The notes under the pieces were generated by a model, which was not told the origin of the DNA, searched no databases, and was given only the letters and a program-made list of their open reading frames with translations. Below are positions 35,553-47,100 of a DNA stretch of 64,000 nucleotides, piece after piece (position 1 is the stretch's first letter; every line of letters starts with the position of its first letter). The DNA lies in NCBI RefSeq assembly GCF_000313135.1, contig NW_004457712.1:589149-653148 (forward strand). Direction: 5' to 3'. Source of the DNA: Acanthamoeba castellanii str. Neff. Taxonomy: Eukaryota > Discosea > Longamoebia > Acanthamoebidae. A program made the translations under genes and the position numbers.

Positions 35553-37542
35553 ATGAACGGAAGGAGTTGGGTGGCGCTGTGCTTGCTGGCGCTGTGCGTG
35601 GCCGTGGCGTCGGCGGTGGTGGAGTCGGACCTGCGGCCTTCGTTCGTGGGCCACAGGGTGCTCCGCTTCGGGCTGGCGGACGACCTCGACGGCGAGCAGC
35701 GGCTGAGGCTCGGCGCGGCCGTGCGGGCTCTCGGGCTCGATCTGTGGGCTGAGCACCCGGAGTGGGCCGACGTGCAGGTGCCCGACGTCCTCCTGCCCCA
35801 GGTCGACGCTCTCAACATCCCCTACACCGTCATGATCGAAGATCTCCAGGCTCTTGTCGATCTCGAGCGCTTCAGCATCCAGGTTTGTCGCCCCCCCCCC
35901 CGCACACTTATTGCTTTATTTTCTTTTATTACGCAATTTATTTTATTGGTCTTCTGTTTATTTTTCTTCTCGCCGCCATTTGGCACGTGACGGTCCATTT
36001 TTTGATTTGTTTTTTTTTTTTTTGCAGCGGGCGACGAACGACTCGTTCTTCGGCGGCTTCCGCACGCTGGACGAGTTCAACAACTTCATGGCCACGCTGG
36101 CCAAGCAGTACCCCGACCTCGTCACCCAGATCGTACGTTGACGCTCGCCCCTCCTTTGACTCCTACTGCGAGTGCTGACGTGAACAACTGCGCTTCGGCC
36201 GTTGTCGCACCAAGACGATCGGCAAGAGCGTGGAGGGCCGCAACATCAACGGCATCATCATCACCTCCCAGAAGAAGACCACCGGTACCCTTTCCTCGTT
36301 GTGTGCGGTGGCGTGTGCGGTAGTGTGTGCGGTAGTGTGTGCGGTAGTGTGGTCGGTAGTGTGTGCGGTGCACACCTGACCCGGGTATCTGCAGGCAAGG
36401 CGGGAATCGTGTACAACGGAGGCCAGCACGCTCGCGAGTGGATCAGCCCGATGACCAACGCCTGGATCGCCAACCAGCTCGTCACCCTCTACGGCAAGGA
36501 CGCGCAGATCACCAACTTTGTTGACAACATCGAGTGGACCATCATCCCCATCGTCAACGCCGACGGCTACGTCTACACCTGGACCACCGACCGCATGTGG
36601 AGGAAGAACCGGTACGCGTCCACCCTCGTGAACTCATTGTAGCGATAGTGACCTCGCTGACGTAAGCCATGTGTGCGTCGTCTGTGCCGTGTGTCGTGTC
36701 ATGTCGTGTAGCCGCATCAACAAGGAGAGCTGGTCTGGTTGCGTCGGTGTCGACACCAACCGCAACTGGGAGTTCCACTGGAACGAGGGCGGTTCCAGCT
36801 CCAACACTTGCGCTGAGGACTACATGGGTAAGATTTATCTTAAGGACCCGTGCAATTCTCCTCCTCCTGACTTTGATTAATTTGTGCTCTCGTGTGGCCA
36901 CAGGTCCCAAGGGCTTCTCCGAGCCCGAGGAGACCGCGCTGGCCTCCTACATCAAGTCCAGGGGCAACGTGCTCGGCTACATCGACTTCCACTCTTACTC
37001 TCAGCTGTGGATGACTGTATGTTAGTTCCCTCCAAACTGCGCCTTTGACCACCATTATTGACATGTGTGTTGTAATATCAAACGCACAGCCTTGGGGCTA
37101 CACCAGCGCTCTGCCCAAGGACTACCCGGACCTGCTCCAGGCCACCAAGGGTACGTGCGGCGCACTGGACTTCGTTGCAACAACAGCCTGTTGACATGTC
37201 CGATCGCCGTTTCGCCCCCACAGAGTGCGTGAGCGCGCTCTCCGCCGTGTACGGCACCAAGTACCAGTACGGCAACATCGCCACCACCATCTACCCCGCG
37301 TCCGGCTCGTCGGTCGACTGGACCTTCGGCGTGGCCAACGTCACGTACTCGTTCGCCGTCGAGCTCAGGGACACCGGTACCCACCACCCTTTTTTGAACT
37401 TTTATTCTGTACTATTTATTAATTAATTTGTGTCGCAGGTCGTTACGGCTTCGTGCTGCCGCCGAGCGAGATCGCCCCCACGGGCGAGGAGACCTTTGCT
37501 GCCGTCAGGGCCATGGCCGCCTACATCCTCAAGAAGCTGTAA
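35553..37542 (+). CDS. Secreted M14 metallocarboxypeptidase (A/B type)
   Basis: Signal peptide WVALCLLALCVAVASAV, then a propeptide domain (VLRFGLADDLDGEQRLRLG, VQVPDVLLPQVDALNIPYTV). The catalytic domain starts about SFFGGFRTLDEFNNFMATLA. Zinc ligands are in NGGQHAREWISP (H and E of HxxE) and IDFHSYSQLW (His). The substrate arginine region is VGVDTNRNWEFHWNEGG. The general base is in VELRDTGRYGFVLPPSEI, the conserved Glu before RDTG. All M14A catalytic residues are present. The protein ends ILKKL, about the usual length. An intron carries a 12-bp repeat at 36300-36370. Digestive or lysosomal peptidase secretion is the likely role. Confidence 0.93.
36300..36370. repeat. 12-bp tandem repeat GTGTGTGCGGTA in an intron
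   Basis: About six units of GTGTGTGCGGTA, some changed, inside an intron of the carboxypeptidase gene. The unit contains TGTGCGGT, related to the GTGCGGTGGTGCG element seen in other introns. Confidence 0.85.
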
Positions 37543-37736
37543 GATGCGGAACTGAGGAAGTTCGCTGGAACCACACAGGCCACTTTGTCCTACATTAATT
37601 GTCAGGAGCAGTTTGTTACTACTACTGGTGTCCACCCATTTATGCGATTTGTCTTCTTCTCACCTACCATCATACTCAGCACCCACAAGACTCACAAGAC
37701 CCAAGCAATCACAACCCCCGAACAATCACACCAACA

Positions 37737-38254
37737 ATGCGCCAGCTGTATGTGGACTACGAGAACAAGTGCCAAAACTTCATCAGGCAGGCCGTCCCGG
37801 TCATCGACGCCCTGTACGGCGCTCACCAGGAGAAGGCCACCTTCCCGCTCGAAGTGCACATCTTCTACCGGGCCGACACGCCGAAGAAAGCGCTCCCGCC
37901 CGAGCGCGAGTGGCTCGTTCACCACGCGGTCCGCTCGACAGCGAAGAACGCAGCCGACAAGGCCCTCCTGAGACAAGTGGTCAGCCAGTTGATGCCGTAC
38001 GTGAGAGATGCGACCGCGTTCAAGCAGAAGGCCAGCACCATGACCATCGTATGCGGAGGAGACAAGATCTACGAGAAGAAGTTTGGCGAGTGGATTCGCG
38101 TCGTGCTGGTGCGTTAGCTGCATGGCAGGCGCGTCTTGAAGAGTCCTTGGTGGCCGCAGCCTCACTTTTGCTTCACCAACAGGACGGAGATCACAGGTCG
38201 CTCCTCGAGTTTGTCCTAACCGAACAAACTGCTTGCAATTACGTGTATGATTGA
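37737..38254 (+). CDS. Uncharacterised small protein
   Basis: MRQLYVDYENKCQNFIRQAV and LPPEREWLVHHAVRSTAKN are the main helical blocks, with TMTIVCGGDKIYEKKFGEWI near the end. The frame from 37737 runs on to a stop near 38117, but a GTGCG...ACAG intron (donor after VVL) joins DGDHRSLLEFVLTEQTACN and ends 38254, which is more protein-like. Not recognised; amphipathic helices suggest a soluble protein. No signal or membrane segment. Confidence 0.5.
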
Positions 38255-38497
38255 ACAAGATGTAAATAGATTCAGTCCAGTCGTAGCCACTTGGAAGAGA
38301 CAGCTGCCCCTTGGTCGCTCGCAACAAGCTTGTTGGCTGGCGGAGGTGCGGTGCGGGCAACGATTCGTGACGCACGTTGAGATTATTTATTTTATGATTT
38401 ATTCAAACCTGTTCGTGCGAAAAGAAAAAGGGGCTTAGGAGACGGGCCTGCTACACAAACTACAACTTTACAAGACGTAGTACAACAACACGGCTGC

Positions 38498-40147
38498 ATG
38501 ATTACCGACAACGACGAGGTACGTTGCCTCTTCATTGCCCGCCTTTCTCCCGAACAAAATCAAATGTGCGAGATGCTGATCCTTCCAATTGCCGCAGGAT
38601 TGCGACGTCGCCCCCATGGCTGCAGTTGGTAGAATCCTCTCCCTTCATGTGTTTGCACCTCTCCAACGTTGAACCTTACGTTCTGCCTTGCAGTTTCGCC
38701 ATCTGTTGCTCTTCGATTCAAGGAGTATCGAGATGTCGTTGTGATTCCCTACAACAACAGCGAGGACTACCGCCAGCTGTCCGTGGCTGCCTGGGTCTAT
38801 TGCGAGAAGGACGCATCGTGTAGCAGCGATCCGTGCTACCTCCTTGCCAAGAAGGGATCTTTTGCTCTTGGCCTTCGCTCAGATGAGATCGCCATGGCGT
38901 TTCACAACAAGGTACCATCCCTGTTCTGCGCATCTCGAAAGATTTCCTCCTCACCTTCAACACAGCGACCCGGCTGGCAATGGATTGGCAGCAGGTGGCG
39001 CATGCCTGCCCAGACCTGGACCCACGTCGTGGTGGTCTACGATTCTACCTACGAGCAAGCGTGCACGTACGCGAACGGAAGGCTCGTCTCTACACAGCAG
39101 GTTAAAGGCAAGCTCAAGGGTAGTACGCAACCGCTGCTCATCGGCGTCGAGTTGAAGGTAAGGAGTAGCCAGCCCTTGATGTATTGCTTTTCTTGTCTGC
39201 GCTAGAGCCCGGGCTGATCGAATCACCTGTGCACGCACAACAGCCAGACAAGGGAACACGAACGCGCTTCAAGGGTCTCATTTCGTACGTCACGCTGTGG
39301 AAGCACACCATCGCGCCCGACACGATCAACCAGCACCTGTCGGGCGCTATCACTGGCACCGAGCGCGGCATCATCGGACACTGGCCCATGACCGAGGGCG
39401 TGGGCGAAAAGATCTTCGACGCCTCACCCAACAAGCTCGATGGCGATATCAACTTTGCCCTGTGGTGGATGAACTCGGATTCTGTCGGTACGCATGCGTT
39501 GGGTTACTCTTTCATGTTCTCATGCGGGCTTATTGCTGATCATCCTGGGCTTTTCAGGGCATGTCGACGTTCCCAAGTCGACGCTGGTGGAAGACATGAG
39601 GAAGATGTTCAACTCACCGCTGGGCAGCGACTTGAAGCTGATAGCATCCGACGGTCGAGAGCTGCACGCGCACAAGATCATCCTCGCCATGCGTTCGGAA
39701 GCGTTCCGTGCTCTGCTCTTCGGCGGGATGCGGGAGAGCACGCAGGCGGAGATCCAGTTCCCCGACATCAAGTACGAAGTGCTCGCGCTGGTCGTTGAGT
39801 TCCTCTACACCGACACCGCGAACATCACCGGCGATATCGTCGTGGGCCTGTTCATGGCGGCGGATCAGTACCAGCTCGGCCGACTTCGCGCGCTCTGCGA
39901 AGACTTCATCCTCCAGAACATCTCCATCGAGAACGTCTGCACCATCTTCCAGACGGCGGACCAGTTGCAGGCCCACAAGCTGCGCGGCTTCTGCTTCAAC
40001 TGGATCATCAATAACTTCGGCGAAGTCCTCACCTGCGACGCCTACCCTCAGCTGCCCGCCGAGCTACAGCGGGAGATCAACTACGCCGCGGCGAAGATGC
40101 ACTTTGGGAAGAAGCGCAAGCTGGACGAGGCCACGAGCGAACCTTGA
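38498..40147 (+). CDS. LamG-like plus BTB/BACK domain protein
   Basis: The start exon encodes MITDNDE, then DCDVAPMAAV. The first folded part has LSVAAWVYCEKDASCSSDP, GSFALGLRSDEIAMAFHNK, TWTHVVVVYDSTYEQACTY and GHWPMTEGVGEKIFDASPN, which is a laminin-G/concanavalin-like lectin fold. The BTB part is MFNSPLGSDLKLIASDGREL, HAHKIILAMRSEAFRALLFG and FPDIKYEVLALVVEFLYTDT. BACK follows (LCEDFILQNISIENVCTIFQ, LRGFCFNWIINNF). The ending KKRKLDEATSEP may hold a basic nuclear signal. BTB-BACK proteins are usually Cullin-3 adaptors, with the second domain binding the client. No signal peptide is visible, so the LamG fold would be cytosolic, which is unusual. Confidence 0.82.
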
Positions 40148-40295
40148 CATCCCCGACGTCGGCCAAAGAGGAATGCCACATCGCTGTACATACTCCCATC
40201 CTTCTCCCTACGCCGAGTCGTAGAGGGGGCAACTACGCTTCATGCGGTACAATCGATCGAATACACGTTAGGTCCTGTCGTCTCTCTCTCTCCTC

Positions 40296-42467
40296 TTAGA
40301 TCTGCTCGAAGTATCTCTGCTTCTCCCAGTCGGTCACGGACTTCCTGAATGCTTCGACCTCCTTCTTGTAGTAGTGCGCGTAGTGGTCCACCACGTCGTC
40401 GCCGAACGCCTGTCTCGCGAACTTGCTCTCCTCGAGCGCGTGGGCCGCCTCGTTGAGCGTCACCGGCACCTTGGTGGTGCTCGGCGCGCGGTAGGCGTCG
40501 CCCGACATCATGGGCGGCGGCTCGATGCCCTTCCGCACTCCCTCGAGACCCGCGGCGAGCGAGCCGGCGAAGGCGAGGTACGGGTTGACGTCGGCGCCCG
40601 GGATGCGGCACTCGATTCGGAGCGACTTGCCAGAGCCCACAATGCGGAAGCCCGCCGTGCGGTTGTCGGGCGACCACGCGAGGCTGGTCGGCGCCCACGA
40701 CGCCGTCTGGTACCGCTTGTAGCTGTTGATCGTCGGCGCGAGGAACGGCATGATCTCTGCATGACACGACACGACACGATGACGGAGGCGGTCAGCATAC
40801 GATGAGCAATCTTCATGATGCCGACGACGAAGAAGATGACGGTGGCACGGTACCGGGAGTGTACTTGATCCATCCGCCGAGGAAGTGGCGGAAGGTGTCG
40901 GAGCACTTGATGCCCTGGAGGTCCTTGTCGCCCGCGAACGCGTTCTTGCCGGTCTCCGCCGAGGTGAGGTTCAGGTGGATGTGGCACGACGACCCCGCCT
41001 CATCGTGGTGGGGCTTCGCCATGAACGTCACGCTCTTGCCCTGCGCCTCCGCCACTTCCTGTTGTTTCACACACGACACACGACACACGTCAGACACGCA
41101 CACGCACCACCGCACACAGGGGCGAGAGAGGGCCATGCCTTGAAGCACTGCTTGTAGAGGACGTGGTTGTCGGCCATGGTGAGAATGTCGGAGTAGGCGA
41201 CGTTGAGCTCGTGCTGGCCCCGGCCGAACTCGCCCTTGGAGCTCTCCACCGGGATGCCCGACTTCTTCAGGTAGTACCGCACCGCCTTCTGCAGGTCCTC
41301 CGTGCGCGTTCCCTGCATGCGCGTCGACCAGCACGCACCGGTGAGCATCGCCAAACCACACACAACACACAACACACACAACACACAACACACACAACAC
41401 ACAACACACACATAACAACCGACACGCACACAACGACGCCTTATCTGTAGGCCCAGCAAGCAGGTGCGGGCTTTACCTGAAGGATGTGGTAGTCCTCGCT
41501 GTACCAGCCGGCGGTCTGAAGGTTCTTGTAGCCCTTCTTGAAAGCCTGGATGACGGCGAGTCGAACACATGAGAAGGAAGAAGAAGAAAAGACGAAGCGC
41601 ATATGTCCAAGATGACGAAGAGGTGGAGGAGGAGGAAGGCGCTACGTACGGTTTCGTAGGTATCGTTGTAGATGAAGTACTCGAGCTCCGACGCGCAGAG
41701 GGCACCGAAGCCGTCCTTCTGGGCCTGCTCGACCTGCTTGCTCAGCACTGTGCGCGGCGCGTGGGTGAGGAGCTGGTGCGTGTCCCTGTGGCATGCCGTA
41801 CACACGACAAACAAAGATGCGTCACATGAGGAACGGCGACGTGGTGTGTTGTGATGTCGTGCGGTGTGTGTACCGATCGGCGACGTCGCAAACGAGGTAG
41901 GCGGTGCGGTCGAGCCACGCAGCGTGTCGGAGGCTCCCCATGCGCGGCACAAGATGGAAGTCACCATATCCACGTTGCCTTCACATAATTAATAATATTT
42001 TAGTATTTAAAAATGATCAACTTGAGCTTAATTGTTGCGCTAAATTTGCTCAAAATGAGATTAACTTTAAATCGGGCTGAAATAAAATAAAATAAATGAA
42101 AGGCGCAAATGAGATTAATTGGGTGAATTTTGGGGGCGAACCAGTTGGCAGCCTTGAAGCCATCGAGCGGGTTCATGTCGACGCCGATGGTGAGCAGGTA
42201 GTCGCAGGCATGCGACTCGAAGTCGTGGTAGTGGTCCAGCACGTACTCGGCGTCGTAGCGCTTGCCCAGCTGACGACCGGTGAGATCGGTGAAGGCCACA
42301 ATCACGGTGTCCAACTCCTCGGCCTCCACCGCCCGCTTGAACTCGTCGTAGTTGAGCATGCCCTGCAGCGGGCGCGCCGTCGCGAGTCCGCGCTGGCCCA
42401 GCTGATGAGCCGTCGCGCTACCGCGAATGACATGTGATTGCGTTCTTCTCAGTACTGCCGATCTCAT
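40296..42467 (-). CDS. Mitochondrial-targeted glutamine-synthetase-family enzyme
   Basis: The first exon has an N-terminal basic leader (MRSAVLRRTQSHVIRGSATA), rich in Arg/Ser/Ala with few acids, so mitochondrial. GS beta-grasp starts LDTVIVAFTDLTGRQLGKRY. Catalytic blocks: GALCASELEYFIYNDTY, SSKGEFGRGQHELNVAYSD, KSVTFMAKPHHDEAGSSCHI followed by HLNL, and NSYKRYQTASWAPTSLAWSP then DNRTAGFRI. The last exon ends WEKQRYFEQI. These are the GlnA-fold motifs, but the AGSSCHIHL form fits bacterial gamma-glutamylpolyamine or FluG-type members more than classical eukaryotic GSII; this substrate guess is weak. Seven or more exons; introns carry CACAACACA and GACAC repeats. The 3' end faces the BTB gene with 148 nt between. 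Confidence 0.85.
41360..41412. repeat. CACAACACA-type simple repeat in an intron
   Basis: Tandem CACAACACAC and ACACAACACA units inside a GS-gene intron, about 50 nt. Confidence 0.85.
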
Positions 42468-42692
42468 TCTCTCACCTTCTTTAATTAGTGCCTCTTTCAA
42501 GCCTCGACTCCTTCAGAATGGATCAATCAATAATAACTGAAAAAAATAATGAAAAAAATAATGAAAAAATCAGGATAAATTTGTAAAAAATCAATTTATA
42601 TCATTTTGGGGGATATTTCCAGACTGGGATCTCACTTTTCTTGGGCCATTTTGAGGCTAACTCGATCGGCGCCAATCGAGGGCGCGTCCAAG

Positions 42693-44049
42693 ATGGGGTG
42701 TTGCCAATCGACAGAAGCAGAGCCGCTCGACGACACGCGGCCTCTCCTCGGCTCCCGCGCCTCACGCCAAGGTACCACTTCTCAAAATCGCGCTTTCTCG
42801 AATCTCTCTTCCTCTTTCGATCCAGGAACGAGAAACCTTCAACCAATCTCATCGATGTCTTTCTGTTGAAGGGCAAGGGGAGGCCGCCTCGCGGGCTTCG
42901 GCTAGGCCGAGAGGGCAGCCATCGCCCGCCCTCGCTTCGCGTAGCGGCGGCAGTAGTGGTGGCAGCAGTAGCGGTCAGTCGTCACCGGCCTCGCAGCGCT
43001 CCTCCCGCAAGCGCACCCCGCACCAGCAGCAGCAATGGGAGGAGGACGCGGCGCCTCGTCAGCAGCACAGCCATCACCAGGCGCGCAAGCATGGCGACGA
43101 TGACCAGACTTCGCCGAAGGCAGTACCGCACGACAACAACAAGAAGAAGCAAAAGACGGCGAACGTAGAAGAAGGAGGAGGAGAAGAAGAAGCCGCGGCT
43201 CCCACGTCATCAGCGCCAGCCCCGATGGAGACAGAGACGCCTCTGGTCGTGCAGGACCTCATGTCGGAGCCCGTGCCCATCGGCTACGCGGTCCTCGAGG
43301 AGCAGACCACCACACAGGCGCACCACCACCACCACCACCACCAGCAGCAAGATGAAGAAGAAGAGGTGAGGGAGGAAGCGCCTGTTGTGGACGAAGTGGT
43401 GGCGGTGGCCGACGAGGCGGCGGCGCCCACGCCCGTCGTGTTGGTGAGCGACACCACCACGACAGCCAACGAACAAACTTCTTCAGAGCCGATGGTGCTC
43501 GAGGAGGAGGAGGAGGCAGAGGCCGCTGCGACGACGAGTGGGGCGGAGCTGACGCCCGACGACGACGTGGTGGTGATGCGGGCCGTTCTGTCGCAGGACC
43601 TCGAGCCGCCCGCGCGCATGCCGCTCAGCCCCAAGGGCCCCAAGCAGCCGCAGCCGCAGCGGGACGAGGCAGACGCGACGGCGGGAGCGGCGGTGGCGGA
43701 GGCGGGCGCGAAGCGTGCGTTCGAGGCGAAGCGGCGGCTGGTGGAGGGGGTGTTCTCGGGCGGGGCGAAGCGGCCGGCCTACCGGGAGGAGGGCGACGAC
43801 GGGAGCGAGGCGGCCAAGCGGCTCCTCGAGGAGAGCCAGCGCGAGGCGGAGAACGCGGAGAAGGAGGCGGAGGACATCGAAGACGAAATCCGACGGCTCG
43901 AGCAGGAGCTCGCCGAAGAAGAGGACGATGACGACGACGACGATGTCGAAGACGAAGACGACGTCGACGCTGGCGATGATGATGACGAAGAGGAAGAGGA
44001 AGAGGAGCCACTAACACCACCTCGACCGGAAACTGTTGTATTTTCTTGA
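42693..44049 (+). CDS. N-myristoylated, palmitoylated acidic protein of unknown function
   Basis: Starts MGCCQSTEAEPLDDTRPLLG, a textbook myristoyl-Gly2 and palmitoyl-Cys3/4 sequence with a PLL dileucine, recalling the membrane hook of Ragulator LAMTOR1 (an MGCCxS start). One GTACC intron (about 42772-42869) joins a second exon without domains: Gln/Ser/His-rich (QRSSRKRTPHQQQQWEED), then long acidic stretches with Val/Thr (TPLVVQDLMSEPVPIGYAVL), a charged helix (AAKRLLEESQREAENAEKEA) and a tail of Asp/Glu ending TPPRPETVVFS. The body is low complexity; the charged helix may be a coiled coil. I cannot assign a function. Antisense frames on the same stretch are shadows of this bias. Confidence 0.65.
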
Positions 44050-44135
44050 AAGACGTGCGCACCACCGCACACGCACACGCGCTCCAGTAATGATTATTAT
44101 TTTTATTTACATGTGTGGCTTCCGGCGCGGCTGTT

Positions 44136-47100
44136 TCAGGGTCGCCCTTGCTGTTCCTTGGGTTCGATCTGACGACTGATCTCGGACAGCCGCTCCGGGT
44201 CGCGCACCACCTCGCTCGATGCCAGCATGCTCGCCAACGAATCACCCACCGCTTGGTCCACCTGTTGCCGAACACCATCACACGACACGCACGACACGCA
44301 CGACACATGAACCGATCGTCAGAGCAAGAGGTGGGATAAAGGCGGAAAAGGGATATATGAATGTACCTTGAAGGAGTAGGGCTCGTCGCGGAAGTAGAGC
44401 ACTTGGGAGATGACCTCGTAGATGGCGCGTCGCTTGGCAAAGTTGATGAGCTCGCGCGTGCCGCTCATGATCGTGTCCGGGTTGACCTCCTCGAGGTACA
44501 CCAGGTCCATCAGGAACGTGCCTCTGTGTGCGGTGCGGTGCGGTGCGTAGCGTGCGTGCCAAGATTAACCCCGCAGCCGAAAGAGCGAAAGCGAAAGCGG
44601 AGGGGGGAGGCCTACACGTAGGGACAGCCCGGGCGCTTGGCGCTGCGGATCGCTGCGCGGTAGTTCTTGAAGGATTGCGTGGGCGAGAAGATCTCCGTCA
44701 ACTTGTCCACCACCTGTACAGTCGCTATTAAGTCATGTGGCCTCTTCTCGCGTGTGCGGTGGTGTGTGTATGTGTGTCGTGTGATGTAGATCTGAAAGCG
44801 CTCGTCCGGTTTACCTTGCGCTGTGAAGAGGACACCTTCTCCCAGGTGCGCTTGAGACGGGAAACGGCGGCCGAATGGAACGCAGCCACGAACGCCATCA
44901 CCCCGCAGAAGTTGTTGTACTTCAGCAGCAGCTGACCACGACATCCACACGCACCACCCGTACGCGAGTGAGTCAGCGAGGTTTAGGCCGATCGACCCAC
45001 ATGTCAATTGTCATTGCTGACGTGGCATCAAAGTGTAAGTGTGATTAGTTGCCAAGTACCTCAGCGATTTGGATCATCTTGGAGAGGAGCTTGGCGCGTT
45101 CGGCGAGCGCCGTTTCGCACAGAATTGTGTGCACCACCTGGTCCAGGACGTCGAGGGACGCGTCAACACAGAGCAATTGTCATTTCTTTTAAAAGAAGCG
45201 AATCGAGGGCTCATCGTCGTCGATGAAGCTCCAGAGGCACGACGTACCCATTGGCTCACCTCGTTGAAGTGATCGATCGAGCTGAGCAGATTGGCGCAGA
45301 TGGTCTTCATCGGCGGCTTGTTCCACGCCTGATTCAAAAACTCGTGGGCCTGCACACCGGAAGAAGAAGCAGAAGAAGAGGAGAAAGTCATTAATCACGA
45401 ACACGCGGTCGTGTGTTGCGTGCCGCCATGTGATCCATGTGCGGCCATGTGTGTTGCGTGTTGCGTGAGTGACATGTCGCGGGGCGGGGTACCCGAATGC
45501 GTCTGAAGTATTCGAACTGAATGAGCGTCAGATGCTGGGCGACCACCTCGGCCGACATGTCCGAGAACTGCCGCTTCTCCTGGCCGATGACTGGTGACAC
45601 ACAACACACAACACACACGACACACACACCAACTACACGGTTAGGCGCTTCGCCTGCGTTGGAGGGGTGCGGGGTGGATGTGTACGGCGATGAAGAGCGA
45701 ATTGCGGGCGGCTTCGTTGCCCATCTGGTACTGAAGCACCGCGCGCAGCTCCTTGGTCTCCTTGACCAGCGCATAGTCGCTCGTGAGCTGCCCCTCCACA
45801 AACGCCATCATCGCCGATTTCATTTTCACTGCGTGTGTGTGCGGTGGTGCGTGTCGTGTCGTGTCGTGTCGTGTCGTGTCGTGTCGTGTGTGCGATGGGT
45901 GAGTGAGTACCAGGGCCGCGTTTGCAGGAACGACAATCGAGGGAGAGGGGGAGAAGGTACCGGAGAAGTCGGCATAGCCGACGGCGATCCACTGCTTGAG
46001 CACGACGCAGACCCGTTGCTGCATGCCCAGCAGCTCGTCATTCTTCCCCTTCTTCTCCGCCGCCGAGGCCGTGCCTCCTCTGGGCCGGTTTGACGCCGTC
46101 TCCCTGAAAGTGTGTGTGCGCGGTGGTGCGATGCCGTGTGCGTGTGCGGCGGTGCATGTGCGGTGGTGCGGTGGTGAGTCGGCCGACTGTAAGCAGGGAA
46201 GCGTCGTGCGGTGTACCGAGGCGAGACGAGGGCGAGGGCCTGCGGGCTGGTGGCGGGCGGGAACTTGGCGGCGATTCCTCCCGAGAAGGATCCGTTTCGC
46301 AGGCCCGACTGTGGCGACGTTGACGCCGCAGGCGAAGACGCCGACGATGTCGACGACACCTCAACTTTGCCCGTCGCAAAGCTGGGCAGAGGGGGAAATA
46401 TGAGGAATGTGAGGAATGAATGGAAACGCGGCGCTTGTGAAAGAGAGAAAGGGGCACCAGCGCTTGAGGGTCTCGAAGAAGCTCTCGGGCTTGGTGAAGG
46501 AGCGGTAGGTGAGGAGGAACGTTTTGAAGAAGATGAGATCGCACTCGGGCGAGAAGAGGTGCTTGAGCAGCGCCTCGAGGGTTGCGGCCTTGACCATCTG
46601 CGCGTCGCCGCTCGCGGCCTTTGGATAGTCGGCCACAGCCGACCCTGCTCGACCCAAGCGGCGGAGTCATTTTTAAAAGAACGAAAGCGACGCCGCAAAA
46701 AAGAGCGAAGGGAGGGGGGAGGTACGCGAGGAGACATCCTTGATCTCGTTCTGGGCAGAGTTGCGCTGAAGCAGTCCCTCCTGCGTCGCATCGCGTGTGT
46801 CGTGAGCAGCGTGGGCACAGAGAAAAAGAAAAAAGAGATTTGAGGCCAAACCCGTTCGACCAGCATGACCTGGTTGATGGCGTCCTGAGTGGCGCGCATC
46901 CATTCGATCTTGGCAGCTTCCGTATCGGCGCCGATGGTGAATTGCCTAGCGCGGACGCGAAGAAAAAAAAAGAGAGGAAATGAATCGACGACTGCGAGTC
47001 GATCAGGAAAAATGAGGGAAAAAGCAACAGGTAGGCACCTGCTGGGCGTGACCACGCTCCACGCATAGACTCCCTCGGCCTCGGCTTCGATGACGGACGC

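Noticed and set aside
43284..43643. Ser/Val minus-strand frame
   Set aside because: Antisense of the acidic MGCC protein.
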